In this document: in pieces, positions 8,470 through 16,507 of the stretch
Position numbering within the stretch: position 1 is the stretch's first letter
Layout: every line of letters starts with the position of its first letter
DNA from: Bacteroidales bacterium
GTDB lineage: Bacteria > Bacteroidota > Bacteroidia > Bacteroidales > Paludibacteraceae
Assembly: GCA_015061115.1 (NCBI GenBank)
Contig: SUXE01000017.1
Span: forward strand, 1 to 64,000
Length of the DNA stretch: 64,000 nucleotides
Direction of reading: 5' to 3'
Translations under genes and position numbers: made by a program
Notes under the pieces: generated by a model
What the model saw: the letters and a program-made list of their open reading frames with translations, nothing else
What the model was told of the DNA's origin: nothing
The model's database searches: none

Positions 8470-9891
8470 ATGAAAAAAATTCTAATGTTTATCGCGATGG
8501 TTATGACAAGCATAACCATGATGGCACAAAGCCAGTTTTATGTGATCATGAAAGACGGTAGTGGAGCGAGCTACCCTGAAAACATCGTCGACAGCTTGAC
8601 ATTCGACAGCCTTAACGGAGCTAAGATCTACGGATTCAATGATTTGGTAAAGAGCATCGCCCAATTGAGAAAAGAAGTGGATTCATTGAAAAGAATCATG
8701 TCAATACTTGCAGTTGACACTTCTTCATACATACACGAATATGTGGATTTAGGGTTGCCATCAGGAACTTTATGGGCCACATGCAACCTAGGAGCGAAAA
8801 AGCCATCTGACTACGGATATTACATTTATTGGGGAGAAACAGACCAAAGATCCAATTATTCACTATCCGGAAGCCAAATATACGATAAGGATATTCCTAC
8901 AATGAGATCAGAAAACATAATTGACCAATATTTCAATCTGACATCCAGATATGATGCTGCAACCGTTCTATGGGGAGACGATTGGAGAATGCCAACTTCT
9001 GATGAAATCAATGAATTACTTCGCTATTGTACTTACCAATGGACAGAAGTGAACGGATCAAATGGTATTAAATTCACATCATCAAAGAATGGTCATCAGA
9101 TTTTCCTACCTTGCGCAGGAATGAAACGAGACAATGAAGATGTTATGGTCGGAACAAAAGGTTATTACATAGGAGCTACAGCAAATGGAGATAATACTGC
9201 ATGCGGTATATATTTAGCACAAGATGATGTCCGTTCTTCTTCTACATTAATTAACAGAGGCAGAACAATCAGAGCCGTACGCAAAAGAGCAGACGACCGT
9301 CCATTCGTTGATCCTAACGACACAACCATCAACGGACACGCATACATCGATTTAGGTCTACCAAGCGGAACTCTATGGGCAACTCACAATATGGGTGCAG
9401 ACTCTGTAGAAGTGGGAGACAGATATCAATGGGGAAATCCATCAACACATATTTATTTTGATTATGAAAATGGTTGGAAAGGTGCGACACTTGATCATTT
9501 GATACAATACAACGTGACTGACACGATCGGAAATCTTATGCCAAGCCATGATGCTGCATCTGACAACTGGGGAGGTCAGTGGAGAATGCCTACACATGAA
9601 GAATGTTTAGAGCTTCTAAGCAACTGTACAAAAGAAAAAAAGACTATCAAAGGAATCGATGGTTGGTTGTTAACAGGACCTAATGGCAAAACTTTGTTCT
9701 TCCCAATTACAGATGAACAGTTTGAATTCAGTTCATGTTGGACTTCATCAATATCACCTAATCCAAACGACGATGACATGGCGTGTATGTTGAACATCTA
9801 CGACACAAGTATTATCTACCCTCTTGACTGGGCAGACTATACATATCAACGCGATAAGACACTTCCTATCCGTCCTGTAGTCAACAGATAA
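8470..9891 (+). CDS. Exported protein with two FISUMP/DUF1566-like domains
   Basis: 473 residues with a signal peptide (1-20, ending MMAQ). A short alpha-helical segment (residues 58-76) precedes two homologous domains, about 93-275 and 290-472. Both start with Y(V/I)DLGLPSGTLWAT.N.GA and contain WGGQWRMPT or WGDDWRMPT, followed by E.xELL..CT. These are the hallmarks of the large family first seen in Fibrobacter succinogenes and common in gut Bacteroidales. The role is unproven, but such proteins are mostly exported and often duplicated. There is no T9SS tail. It is the second gene of a two-gene unit with the small T9SS protein, ended by the terminator at 9918. Confidence 0.85.
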   Translation: MKKILMFIAMVMTSITMMAQSQFYVIMKDGSGASYPENIVDSLTFDSLNGAKIYGFNDLVKSIAQLRKEVDSLKRIMSILAVDTSSYIHEYVDLGLPSGTLWATCNLGAKKPSDYGYYIYWGETDQRSNYSLSGSQIYDKDIPTMRSENIIDQYFNLTSRYDAATVLWGDDWRMPTSDEINELLRYCTYQWTEVNGSNGIKFTSSKNGHQIFLPCAGMKRDNEDVMVGTKGYYIGATANGDNTACGIYLAQDDVRSSSTLINRGRTIRAVRKRADDRPFVDPNDTTINGHAYIDLGLPSGTLWATHNMGADSVEVGDRYQWGNPSTHIYFDYENGWKGATLDHLIQYNVTDTIGNLMPSHDAASDNWGGQWRMPTHEECLELLSNCTKEKKTIKGIDGWLLTGPNGKTLFFPITDEQFEFSSCWTSSISPNPNDDDMACMLNIYDTSIIYPLDWADYTYQRDKTLPIRPVVNR

Positions 9892-9917
9892 AAGGAACAA
9901 AAAAACAATTTCATACT

Positions 9918-9953
9918 AAGCGTAGCCGAAATCCTCGGTTACGCTTTTTTTCT
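9918..9953 (+). terminator. Intrinsic terminator of the 8025-9891 unit
   Basis: A 12-bp stem (9918-9929 with 9935-9946, one G-U) followed by a T-rich tract. Confidence 0.85.
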
Positions 9954-10125
9954 TTTTCACAACTTAAAAACACTCGTCCTTAACAACCCTCTATTTACTA
10001 ACTGAATGAAAACTATTACAAAATCTTTTTAATTGATTTTTCCTGTTTCTAAACAAAAAACTCAAAAAAAAGACCATTTTCGGGGAAATATCTTCCATTT
10101 TTAAGCCTAAACTAAATATTTTTCA

Positions 10126-10133
10126 TACATTTG
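10126..10133 (+). promoter_or_regulatory. -7 box TACATTTG upstream of the GH5 cellulase
   Basis: Matches TAnnTTTG. It predicts a leader of about 130 nt that includes the inverted repeat at 10203-10238. GCAAATGCAACACATTTGC just downstream is itself a short dyad. Confidence 0.5.
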
Positions 10134-10202
10134 GAACGCAAATGCAACACATTTGCAACACAGCTAGACAAAACTAACTAGATAACTAATAATATAAATC
10201 AA

Positions 10203-10238
10203 CTCTAATGCAAAGCATTACAATGCTTTGCATTAGAG
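10203..10238. repeat. Perfect 16-bp inverted repeat in the GH5 leader
   Basis: CTCTAATGCAAAGCAT (10203-10218) and its exact reverse complement (10223-10238) with a 4-nt loop. It ends 31 bp before the cellulase start. There is no T run, so it is not a classical terminator. It may be a protecting 5' hairpin, a translation control element or a regulator-binding dyad. Confidence 0.7.
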
Positions 10239-10269
10239 GGCAAAAATCTGAGAATCAAAACAAACAACT

Positions 10270-12174
10270 ATGCTAAAATTTTTATCTAAGTGGATTCTTT
10301 GTGCTTTGGCAATAGGATTGTTCAGCACAAATATCAATGCACAAAACTATCCAGCAAACTCTCCCGTCGCACTAAACGGAAAATTAAAAGTATCTGGCAC
10401 TCAACTAGTTAATGAATGCGGCAACCCCATCCAGCTTCGTGGAATGAGTACTCATGGTCCTCAATGGTTTCGCAACTGTTACTCAGAATCATCACTTGAT
10501 GTTCTTGTAAAAGACTGGGGTATTTCAATCTTCCGTCTTGCCATGTATGTGGAAGAGCAGGGGTATATCACCAACCCTAGCGGCTGGAGACAGTGGATCG
10601 ACAGCTACGTTGATTATTGCGGACAGAGAGGTATATACTGTCTTATTGACTGGCACGTGTTGAACCCAGGAAATCCAAATGCACACAAGGATGACGCCAT
10701 CGAATTCTGGAAATACATGTCGCAAAAACATGGACAGAAAGCTCATGTGCTCTACGAAATTTGTAATGAACCAAACGGAGTCGGCTGGAGTGATGTCAAA
10801 AACTATGCCACAGACGTTGTCAAAGCCATACGTGACAACAACGACAACACTGTCATCATCATCGGAACTCCTACATGGAGCCAGGACGTAGACATTGCAA
10901 GTTCCGATAAAGTCAACGGAACAAACATCATGTATACTCTTCACTTCTACGCAGGATCTCATAGAGGAGAGTTGAGAAGCAAAGCTCAGTCTGCACTCAA
11001 CAATAATGCTCCTATCTTCGTGACTGAATTCGGAACCAGCCATGCAAGTGGAGACGCAAACTACAGTCCAGACGAGACCAAGACATGGATAAGCTGGCTT
11101 AACGAAAGAAAAATCAGCTGGGTATGCTGGAGCTTTTCTGATAAAGGCGAGGTGTCGGCAACTCTTGTGCCTGGAGCATGCAGTTCTGGCAACTGGAGCA
11201 ATCTATCAGAATGCGGTCAGTTGATAAAAGGCTTGATATCAGAAAATAAGATTCCATTCACAGCTTGCGACGGCAATAACAATAACGGTGGTGATCAGAA
11301 CCAGAACAATAACAACAACGGTGGCGATCAGAACCAGAACAATAACAACAACGGTGGTGATCAGAACCAGAACAATAACAACAACGGTGGTGATCAGAAC
11401 CAGAACAACAATAACAACGGCGGCGATCAGAACCAGAACAACAACCAACAGCAGGATGATCCTGTCTCATACCCTACTCTCGTTCAAAACATCAACAATG
11501 GAGATGTTTACCGTATCGTGAACAAGAAGAGCGGAAAGGTGATGACAATCGAGAATGGTTCTGATTTGAAACAGGCTAAGAGAGACGAGAATGATAAGAA
11601 GCAGATGTTCCGTCTTAAGGAGACTGACGGTTACTACTTCATGCAAAACGATGATACTAAGTTCATGCTGACAAACAAATATGTCAACAACGACGGAACT
11701 AAGATCAGTCAGGAAGAGAAAAGTGAATACGATAATCCAAGCCAGAAATGGACGATAAAGAAAGTCAACGAATGGTTCACATTCTCCAACAAGAGCGACT
11801 ATAGCGCAAGCAAAGTGCTTTCTGTAGAGAATGCATCCAAACAAGACAATGCTGATATTGTCATCTTCACGTCGAACAATCAGGACGAACAGCTATGGGG
11901 TCTTGAATATGTTTACACTCCAACTGCTGTCGACAACATTCTATTCAAAGATTGTGTGTTGACTCCTACTGTGATAAGCGACGAGTTCCATATCGTGACA
12001 TCAACAGGAGAGGAGACAATCGTGGACATCTACACTCCTAATGGTGTTCACTGCAAACACATCGAGAAAGAGTGTACATACAATGTGAGCGATCTTGCAA
12101 AAGGCAATTACATTGTTGTGGTGAGCGGATTGGACGGAAACAGAATCCTTACTCAGCTGATCATCAAGAAGTAA
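10270..12174 (+). CDS. GH5 endoglucanase with repeat linker, beta-trefoil module and T9SS tail
   Basis: 634 residues that hydrolyse beta-1,4-glucan at the cell surface (inferred from family). Signal peptide 1-24. GH5 (subfamily 2-like) domain about 30-330: RGMSTHG, DWHVLNPGNP, acid/base Glu167 in ICNEPNG, nucleophile Glu253 in VTEFGTS, Trp in CWSFSDK. The linker 334-395 is five units of GGDQNQNNNNN. Residues 405-545 resemble a ricin-type beta-trefoil (YRIVNKKSGKVM, QKWTIKK, LWGLEYV), which would bind carbohydrate. Residues 555-634 are a type A T9SS sorting domain ending LTQLIIKK. It has its own promoter and terminator. Confidence 0.95.
   Translation: MLKFLSKWILCALAIGLFSTNINAQNYPANSPVALNGKLKVSGTQLVNECGNPIQLRGMSTHGPQWFRNCYSESSLDVLVKDWGISIFRLAMYVEEQGYITNPSGWRQWIDSYVDYCGQRGIYCLIDWHVLNPGNPNAHKDDAIEFWKYMSQKHGQKAHVLYEICNEPNGVGWSDVKNYATDVVKAIRDNNDNTVIIIGTPTWSQDVDIASSDKVNGTNIMYTLHFYAGSHRGELRSKAQSALNNNAPIFVTEFGTSHASGDANYSPDETKTWISWLNERKISWVCWSFSDKGEVSATLVPGACSSGNWSNLSECGQLIKGLISENKIPFTACDGNNNNGGDQNQNNNNNGGDQNQNNNNNGGDQNQNNNNNGGDQNQNNNNNGGDQNQNNNQQQDDPVSYPTLVQNINNGDVYRIVNKKSGKVMTIENGSDLKQAKRDENDKKQMFRLKETDGYYFMQNDDTKFMLTNKYVNNDGTKISQEEKSEYDNPSQKWTIKKVNEWFTFSNKSDYSASKVLSVENASKQDNADIVIFTSNNQDEQLWGLEYVYTPTAVDNILFKDCVLTPTVISDEFHIVTSTGEETIVDIYTPNGVHCKHIEKECTYNVSDLAKGNYIVVVSGLDGNRILTQLIIKK
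11287..11451 (+). repeat. 33-bp minisatellite encoding the cellulase linker
   Basis: Five in-frame tandem units of 33 bp (GGTGGTGATCAGAACCAGAA...), each coding GGDQNQNNNNN or a close variant. The units are nearly identical in DNA, so copy number can vary by slippage without breaking the frame. Confidence 0.95.
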
Positions 12175-12195
12175 CAATCTCATAAAATTCATAAA

Positions 12196-12229
12196 AGGCA
12201 TCTTCAGAAATGGAGATGTCTTTTTTTTT
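12196..12229 (+). terminator. Intrinsic terminator of the GH5 gene
   Basis: Stem AGGCATCT/AGATGTCT type (12196-12204 with 12213-12221, with G-U pairs) followed by nine T. Confidence 0.75.
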
Positions 12230-12245
12230 GCAAAAAAATTTTAGA

Positions 12246-12253
12246 TAAATTTG
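12246..12253 (+). promoter_or_regulatory. -7 box TAAATTTG upstream of the VWA gene
   Basis: Matches TAnnTTTG, 61 bp before the start. A TTTG at 12227 is somewhat close (15-16 bp). Confidence 0.4.
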
Positions 12254-12313
12254 TAACAACCTCTGTTTTTCGCCTACCTCTTATAAAAGTTTAACCAATA
12301 AATACAAAGAGTT

Positions 12314-12982
12314 ATGGAAACAAAGGTTTTTAATTTGATCATTTTGGATGAGAGTGGAAGCATGTCATGCATCAAGCGTCAGGCATTGAACGGTCTGAAC
12401 GAGACACTGCAGACAATCAGAAAGGCCCAGGAAAAATATCCTGAGCAGAAGCAGTTGATAAGCATCGTACCGTTTGAATCATTCAACATCCGCTTGCTGA
12501 GAGACAAAGTTTCCATCAAAGATGTTGAGGATCTGAAAGCAGATGAATACAATCCTGGAGGTTCTACTCCTCTTTTCGACGCTATCGGATTCGGAATCAG
12601 CAGCATAAGGAAAGAGGTGACAGATGATGACAGTGTACTTGTAACCATTATCACAGATGGAGAGGAAAACAGCAGTCGAGAATATTCCGACAAGGCAATC
12701 GCAGCCTTGATTGACGAGTTGAAACATAAAGGCTGGTTGTTCACCTACATCGGAGCCAACCAAGATGCTGTGAAAGTAGCGATGTCGATGAATATCAGCA
12801 ATGCCCTCAACTTCCAACAGGATGAGGAAGGAACGGCAGAGATGTTCAGACGCGAAAGGAAAAGCAGAGAACGCTTCTTTAGTAAAAGTGCCTTATTCGG
12901 CATGATGTCCAAAGAAAGCGCAAGAATGGCAAAACAAGAGATAGCCTGTGAAAGTTCATATTTCGACGACACAGACGACTAA
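12314..12982 (+). CDS. Cytoplasmic VWA-domain protein
   Basis: 222 residues with no signal peptide. A von Willebrand factor A domain fills residues 5-190 with a complete metal-binding MIDAS site: Asp12-x-Ser14-x-Ser16 (DESGSMS), Thr85 (GGSTPLFDA) and Asp115 (ITDGEENSS). Such soluble VWA proteins act as metal-dependent protein-protein binding modules. The C-terminal 35 residues are charged (RRERKSRERFF, ESSYFDDTDD). The next gene, an HTH sigma-like protein, starts 16 bp downstream, so the two are co-transcribed and probably work together. The partner and process are unknown. Confidence 0.85.
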   Translation: METKVFNLIILDESGSMSCIKRQALNGLNETLQTIRKAQEKYPEQKQLISIVPFESFNIRLLRDKVSIKDVEDLKADEYNPGGSTPLFDAIGFGISSIRKEVTDDDSVLVTIITDGEENSSREYSDKAIAALIDELKHKGWLFTYIGANQDAVKVAMSMNISNALNFQQDEEGTAEMFRRERKSRERFFSKSALFGMMSKESARMAKQEIACESSYFDDTDD

Positions 12983-12998
12983 CATATAAAAAGAAAAG

Positions 12999-13955
12999 AT
13001 GAAACAAAAAATCTACAACCTGCTGATGGTAAACTATAGAGGTTTACTCGAAAGCTGCTATCGGCAGGTTTTCTTCACAGATTCAACAGAACCGGCAGTC
13101 AAGACATTTGACGATTACCTGTCGGATTTCTATCTGTATCTATATGAGGCAAAACCCAAGCATGTCCAGGGCGACGTGAGGGGATACTATCTTCAGCAGA
13201 TACGTGATGAGAAAGCCACACCAGAATGGCTGCGTACGACATTCAAACATTTTCTGTTGGAAGAGAACAAGATTCTAAGGGAAATGCAAGAGACTCTGGC
13301 AGAGTACCGTCAACAATTAGCGACATCATTAAACAGCAAAACTATAGATTATACGCTTATGCACGTCGGTTTTGCCATCGCATGGTTTAATCAGCACGAG
13401 ACAAGTGAAGACAAGTATCTTTTCTTCCGCAGTGCCTATAAACATTTCAAAGGATTCTATTCGTGGCCATCAAATGATCTCGACGATAAAGATGTAGCCA
13501 TGATATTGGGTATTGAGCAAGGCACACTCCGTACTCGCACATCCAGACTCTGTGCTAAAGTGAAGAAACTGGTGAATGAGTTGAACGACGCCTACATCAC
13601 GACACTGAACAAGCAGTCTCTTGAGATAGCCAAGGAAATATACGAGACTGATAATCCAGACATAGAATCCATACTGGAAAATCTGTTAGGTGAAGCAGAA
13701 AAAGATTTGCCTCAATATGAAGAGATAGTCAAACTCAGAAAGAAGAAACGAATATCAACAGATAGTATATTCGACAAATTGAAACGTGCATCTGTATTTG
13801 GATCCATGAAAGAAAAACGCACGTGTGAATGTGAATTTGTACAAGACACATTGTGTGAAGAGATTGACATCGAACCTTCAATAGCTATATCTCCAAAACC
13901 TAACAACAGAATTGTGAGCATATTCAAGAATCTCATTGAAGGTAATGATTTATAA
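12999..13955 (+). CDS. Sigma-factor-like HTH protein paired with the VWA gene
   Basis: 318 residues with no signal peptide. Residues 1-110 are helical with a region-2-like look (LLESCYRQVFF, FDDYLSDFYLYLYEAKPKHVQGDVRGYYLQQIR). A helix-turn-helix at about 163-192 reads DDKDVAMILGIEQGTLRTRTSRLCAKVKKL, the pattern of region 4 in extracytoplasmic-function sigma factors. A longer C-terminal part (200-318) is charged and has no recognised domain. I infer a divergent sigma-like or DNA-binding protein; ordinary ECF sigma factors are nearer 180 residues. Co-transcription with a VWA protein suggests control by protein-protein binding. No anti-sigma membrane gene is next to it. Confidence 0.65.
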   Translation: MKQKIYNLLMVNYRGLLESCYRQVFFTDSTEPAVKTFDDYLSDFYLYLYEAKPKHVQGDVRGYYLQQIRDEKATPEWLRTTFKHFLLEENKILREMQETLAEYRQQLATSLNSKTIDYTLMHVGFAIAWFNQHETSEDKYLFFRSAYKHFKGFYSWPSNDLDDKDVAMILGIEQGTLRTRTSRLCAKVKKLVNELNDAYITTLNKQSLEIAKEIYETDNPDIESILENLLGEAEKDLPQYEEIVKLRKKKRISTDSIFDKLKRASVFGSMKEKRTCECEFVQDTLCEEIDIEPSIAISPKPNNRIVSIFKNLIEGNDL

Positions 13956-13983
13956 GAGCCTTCCTGCATAAAAAATATTGTAT

Positions 13984-14019
13984 AGAGACGTGGAGAGATC
14001 CGCGTCTCTTATTTTTTAT
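13984..14019 (+). terminator. Terminator of the VWA/sigma-like operon (GAGACG type)
   Basis: Stem AGAGACGTGG (13984-13993) with CCGCGTCTCT (14000-14009, one G-T), then TATTTTTTATT. One of several hairpins in this window built on GAGACG/CGTCTC. Confidence 0.8.
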
Positions 14020-14051
14020 TAAGAAACAGCCTAATTCATTTAATTGACGCC

Positions 14052-14085
14052 AAAAAAAAGAGCCGGTACAAATCATTGCACCGAC
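14052..14085 (-). terminator. Terminator of xylanase 1
   Basis: Minus-strand 10-bp stem (14076-14085 with 14062-14071, with G-U pairs) followed by a T run (14052-14059 read as A on the plus strand). Confidence 0.85.
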
Positions 14086-14116
14086 CCTCAAGGTAAAATG
14101 TAATAAGATATAAAAA

Positions 14117-16153
14117 TTATTTCTTAACAACGAGCTTCTTTACAACTGTCTCGTTTGGAGTTGTGATTCGAAGCATGTACACTCCACAAGCAACATCATC
14201 AAGAGAAATCTCTGACTTATCAGAAACTTTCACAATAGAACCTGCTAGAGAAACGAACTCAGCCTTAACGTCGTCACCAGCGCCAAAAATCTTAATCTTT
14301 GAAGACGCAGGATTAGGGATAATTGTGATGACATTGTTGTTAGCGTAATCTGATACACCTGATTTTTTATCAAATGAGATCCAGTCAATATCTATCCAAT
14401 CCTTGTCGATAGCGAGTTTCAACACCTGCTCTCCCTTAGAAAGTTTCATTGTACCAATCTTTATCTCATCAAATGTACCCCAACTACCTGTCTTGTCAAT
14501 AGAAATTTCCTTAGAAGTGTTTCCTACAGAAAGTGTCAACTTACCACCGTCTGAGTTTCCAGTACCAGCTCTCAAAATCACATCGTAATCCCCATCCTCA
14601 ACAACGTTGACTGTGTAGTTCATCCACTCACCCTTCTGGCAATGTCCGATAGCCACAGCACCGTCTTTAAGTTCCTTGATATCAACGTCATCCGAACGAT
14701 AAAAGTTATTGAAATCATCACATGTATTACCGTCGCTCAAATCATTGAATGCCTTTCCTGCGAAACCATTGTCATAGTTCTCCGCCTCAATCTTGCCTGG
14801 AATAACAGCAGCCTTGCCACCGTAAGGACCAACCTCAACAACCTTAATAGTCACAGAACTAGTAAACTTGCCTTCGCTAGTAGTTGTAGAAACCTCTACC
14901 TTAAACTCACCAGACTCATTTGGAGTCCACTCAACTTTTGAACCTGTTCCGATCTGTGTTCCACCAACAGAATATGTGATCTGAGACGCTCCCTCCATTT
15001 CGGCAGAGATAGTAACAGACTGACCCAACTCAATTGTAGTCTCTGATGCAGACACGATCAAACTTGGACCACCTGCGCTCTTTCCACAGAATTTAGCTTT
15101 TGCATTCTTTGCGTCGTCAGATGCCATATATTGCTTAAGCCACTTCATACCGCTACGATCAGATCCAGAGCTTGTCACCAAACCCGTATTGTCTCTCCAT
15201 GTAGCACCATTCACAAATCCCCAGATAGTGATACCAGATACGAAATCGGCCTCCCACATAGGTTTGAAGGTATTCTTCATGATTGTCTCATAAGTGTTTT
15301 CATCACCTTGTGAAATATCAAACTCAGTGATGTAGCACTGCAACTCTTTACCAGCTTTTTGAGTGATGCTGTTGTGAATCTCCTTCAATGTGTTACCAAA
15401 GTTGGAAATCTGATTATTCTTGTAATAGTCATCCAAATCGTGGCTTTGGTGACCGTAAGCATCGATTGGAGCACCTTGTTTAACCAATGATGAAACAAGA
15501 TCCACAAAATCATTTTTCTGCCAAGTGAATGTGTTATAGTCGTTATAGATCAACACAGCATTGGGGAATCTTTCACGAGCCATTCTGAATGCCTCAGCGA
15601 TCCATTTATAGTCGTAAGGGTTAGAGCTGTTACCCAAAGCCTGGCTCAATGCGTTCTTTAAATCCATAGCACCACTTTCACTCTCAGCATGTCCTTTGAT
15701 AGCCTCGTTGACGACATCGATGACTGCCAAATCAGGATATTTTATGGCAACTGCATCCATCCAATATCCAACTTGCTCTTTCAACTTGCTTCCTGTCACA
15801 CCTTTCAAACATGAAGGGAATTGGCTTGTCCATACAAGACAGTGGAATTTGAACAAGACACCATTCTGCTTACACCATTTGTAATGGGCATCCGACGAAT
15901 TCCAGTTCCATTTCTTAACACCCTCCTCAGCACTGCTTACTGTACAATTAACAATTGTTCCCCACTTTGACTCGTTCTCACAAGTAAGCTGATCCCACAA
16001 TGTCTCATACTTCAAGCCTCCAACATTTGGCTGAATCTGTCCACGTGTGGTGATATTACCCAAAAACTTACACTTGTTGTCTTTAGCCAACTGTGCTTGC
16101 GCCTGACCTATTAATAATAGCGACGCTACGATTGAGAATAAAACTTTTTTCAT
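14117..16153 (-). CDS. GH10 endo-beta-1,4-xylanase with CBM6 and T9SS tail (copy 1)
   Basis: 678 residues. Signal peptide 1-20 (QAQA). GH10 barrel about 22-345 with acid/base Glu150 (DVVNEAIKGH), nucleophile Glu277 (YITEFDI), and HCLVWTSQFP and YNDYNTF substrate-binding strands. An Ig-like domain spans 364-450 (SLIVSASETTIELGQSVTIS). CBM6 is at about 455-592 (IPGKIEAENYDNG, GEWMNYTVNV, WIDIDWISF), which binds xylan chains. A type A T9SS sorting domain lies at 600-678, ending VVKKLVVKK. First of three tandem paralogues. The accessory modules are far more alike between copies than the catalytic domains are. The protein is probably anchored to the cell surface. Confidence 0.96.
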   Translation of the reverse strand: MKKVLFSIVASLLLIGQAQAQLAKDNKCKFLGNITTRGQIQPNVGGLKYETLWDQLTCENESKWGTIVNCTVSSAEEGVKKWNWNSSDAHYKWCKQNGVLFKFHCLVWTSQFPSCLKGVTGSKLKEQVGYWMDAVAIKYPDLAVIDVVNEAIKGHAESESGAMDLKNALSQALGNSSNPYDYKWIAEAFRMARERFPNAVLIYNDYNTFTWQKNDFVDLVSSLVKQGAPIDAYGHQSHDLDDYYKNNQISNFGNTLKEIHNSITQKAGKELQCYITEFDISQGDENTYETIMKNTFKPMWEADFVSGITIWGFVNGATWRDNTGLVTSSGSDRSGMKWLKQYMASDDAKNAKAKFCGKSAGGPSLIVSASETTIELGQSVTISAEMEGASQITYSVGGTQIGTGSKVEWTPNESGEFKVEVSTTTSEGKFTSSVTIKVVEVGPYGGKAAVIPGKIEAENYDNGFAGKAFNDLSDGNTCDDFNNFYRSDDVDIKELKDGAVAIGHCQKGEWMNYTVNVVEDGDYDVILRAGTGNSDGGKLTLSVGNTSKEISIDKTGSWGTFDEIKIGTMKLSKGEQVLKLAIDKDWIDIDWISFDKKSGVSDYANNNVITIIPNPASSKIKIFGAGDDVKAEFVSLAGSIVKVSDKSEISLDDVACGVYMLRITTPNETVVKKLVVKK

Positions 16154-16187
16154 AGGCGTTTTTTTTGATTAGTATTAGATTTGGCCA

Positions 16188-16195
16188 CAAACATA
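16188..16195 (-). promoter_or_regulatory. -7 box TATGTTTG of xylanase 1
   Basis: Minus-strand TAnnTTTG, about 35 bp before the start. The same octamer precedes xylanases 2 and 3. The rest of the 16154-16507 gap shows only AT-rich DNA and the terminator of xylanase 2. Confidence 0.6.
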
Positions 16196-16444
16196 TCCAT
16201 TATTTCTATTCTACATTTATCATTTGCAACTTTTTTTCTTGGTCCACTTCATTTTGACGGAAAAGATGCTGTTTTGACGGAAATTTCATATTTTTCACGA
16301 TGGAAAGGGAATTTATATCTATAACATGTCAATTTCAATCCAATTTTAGCTTAATGAGTTTAACATTTCTACCATTAATAAAAACTTTGATGTATTCTTG
16401 TAACTTTAAACATAGGCAGGTGTACAAAAACGATGGACGTGTAT

Positions 16445-16476
16445 AAAAAAGAGCCAGCACAAATCACTGTGCCGAC
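16445..16476 (-). terminator. Terminator of xylanase 2
   Basis: Minus-strand stem 16453-16476 (related in sequence to the xylanase 1 terminator) followed by TTTTTT. The similarity shows that the duplication included the 3' flank. Confidence 0.8.
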
Positions 16477-16507
16477 TCCCTAGGTAAAATGTAATAAGAT
16501 ATAAAAA

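Noticed and set aside
11287-11451. CRISPR array
   Set aside because: The repeats are directly adjacent with no spacers and lie inside a coding frame.
11239-11521. Open frames on other strands and frames across the 33-bp repeat (VLVLITTVVVIV and TRTITTTV types)
   Set aside because: They are translations of the minisatellite in other frames; the GH5 frame is the one with domains.
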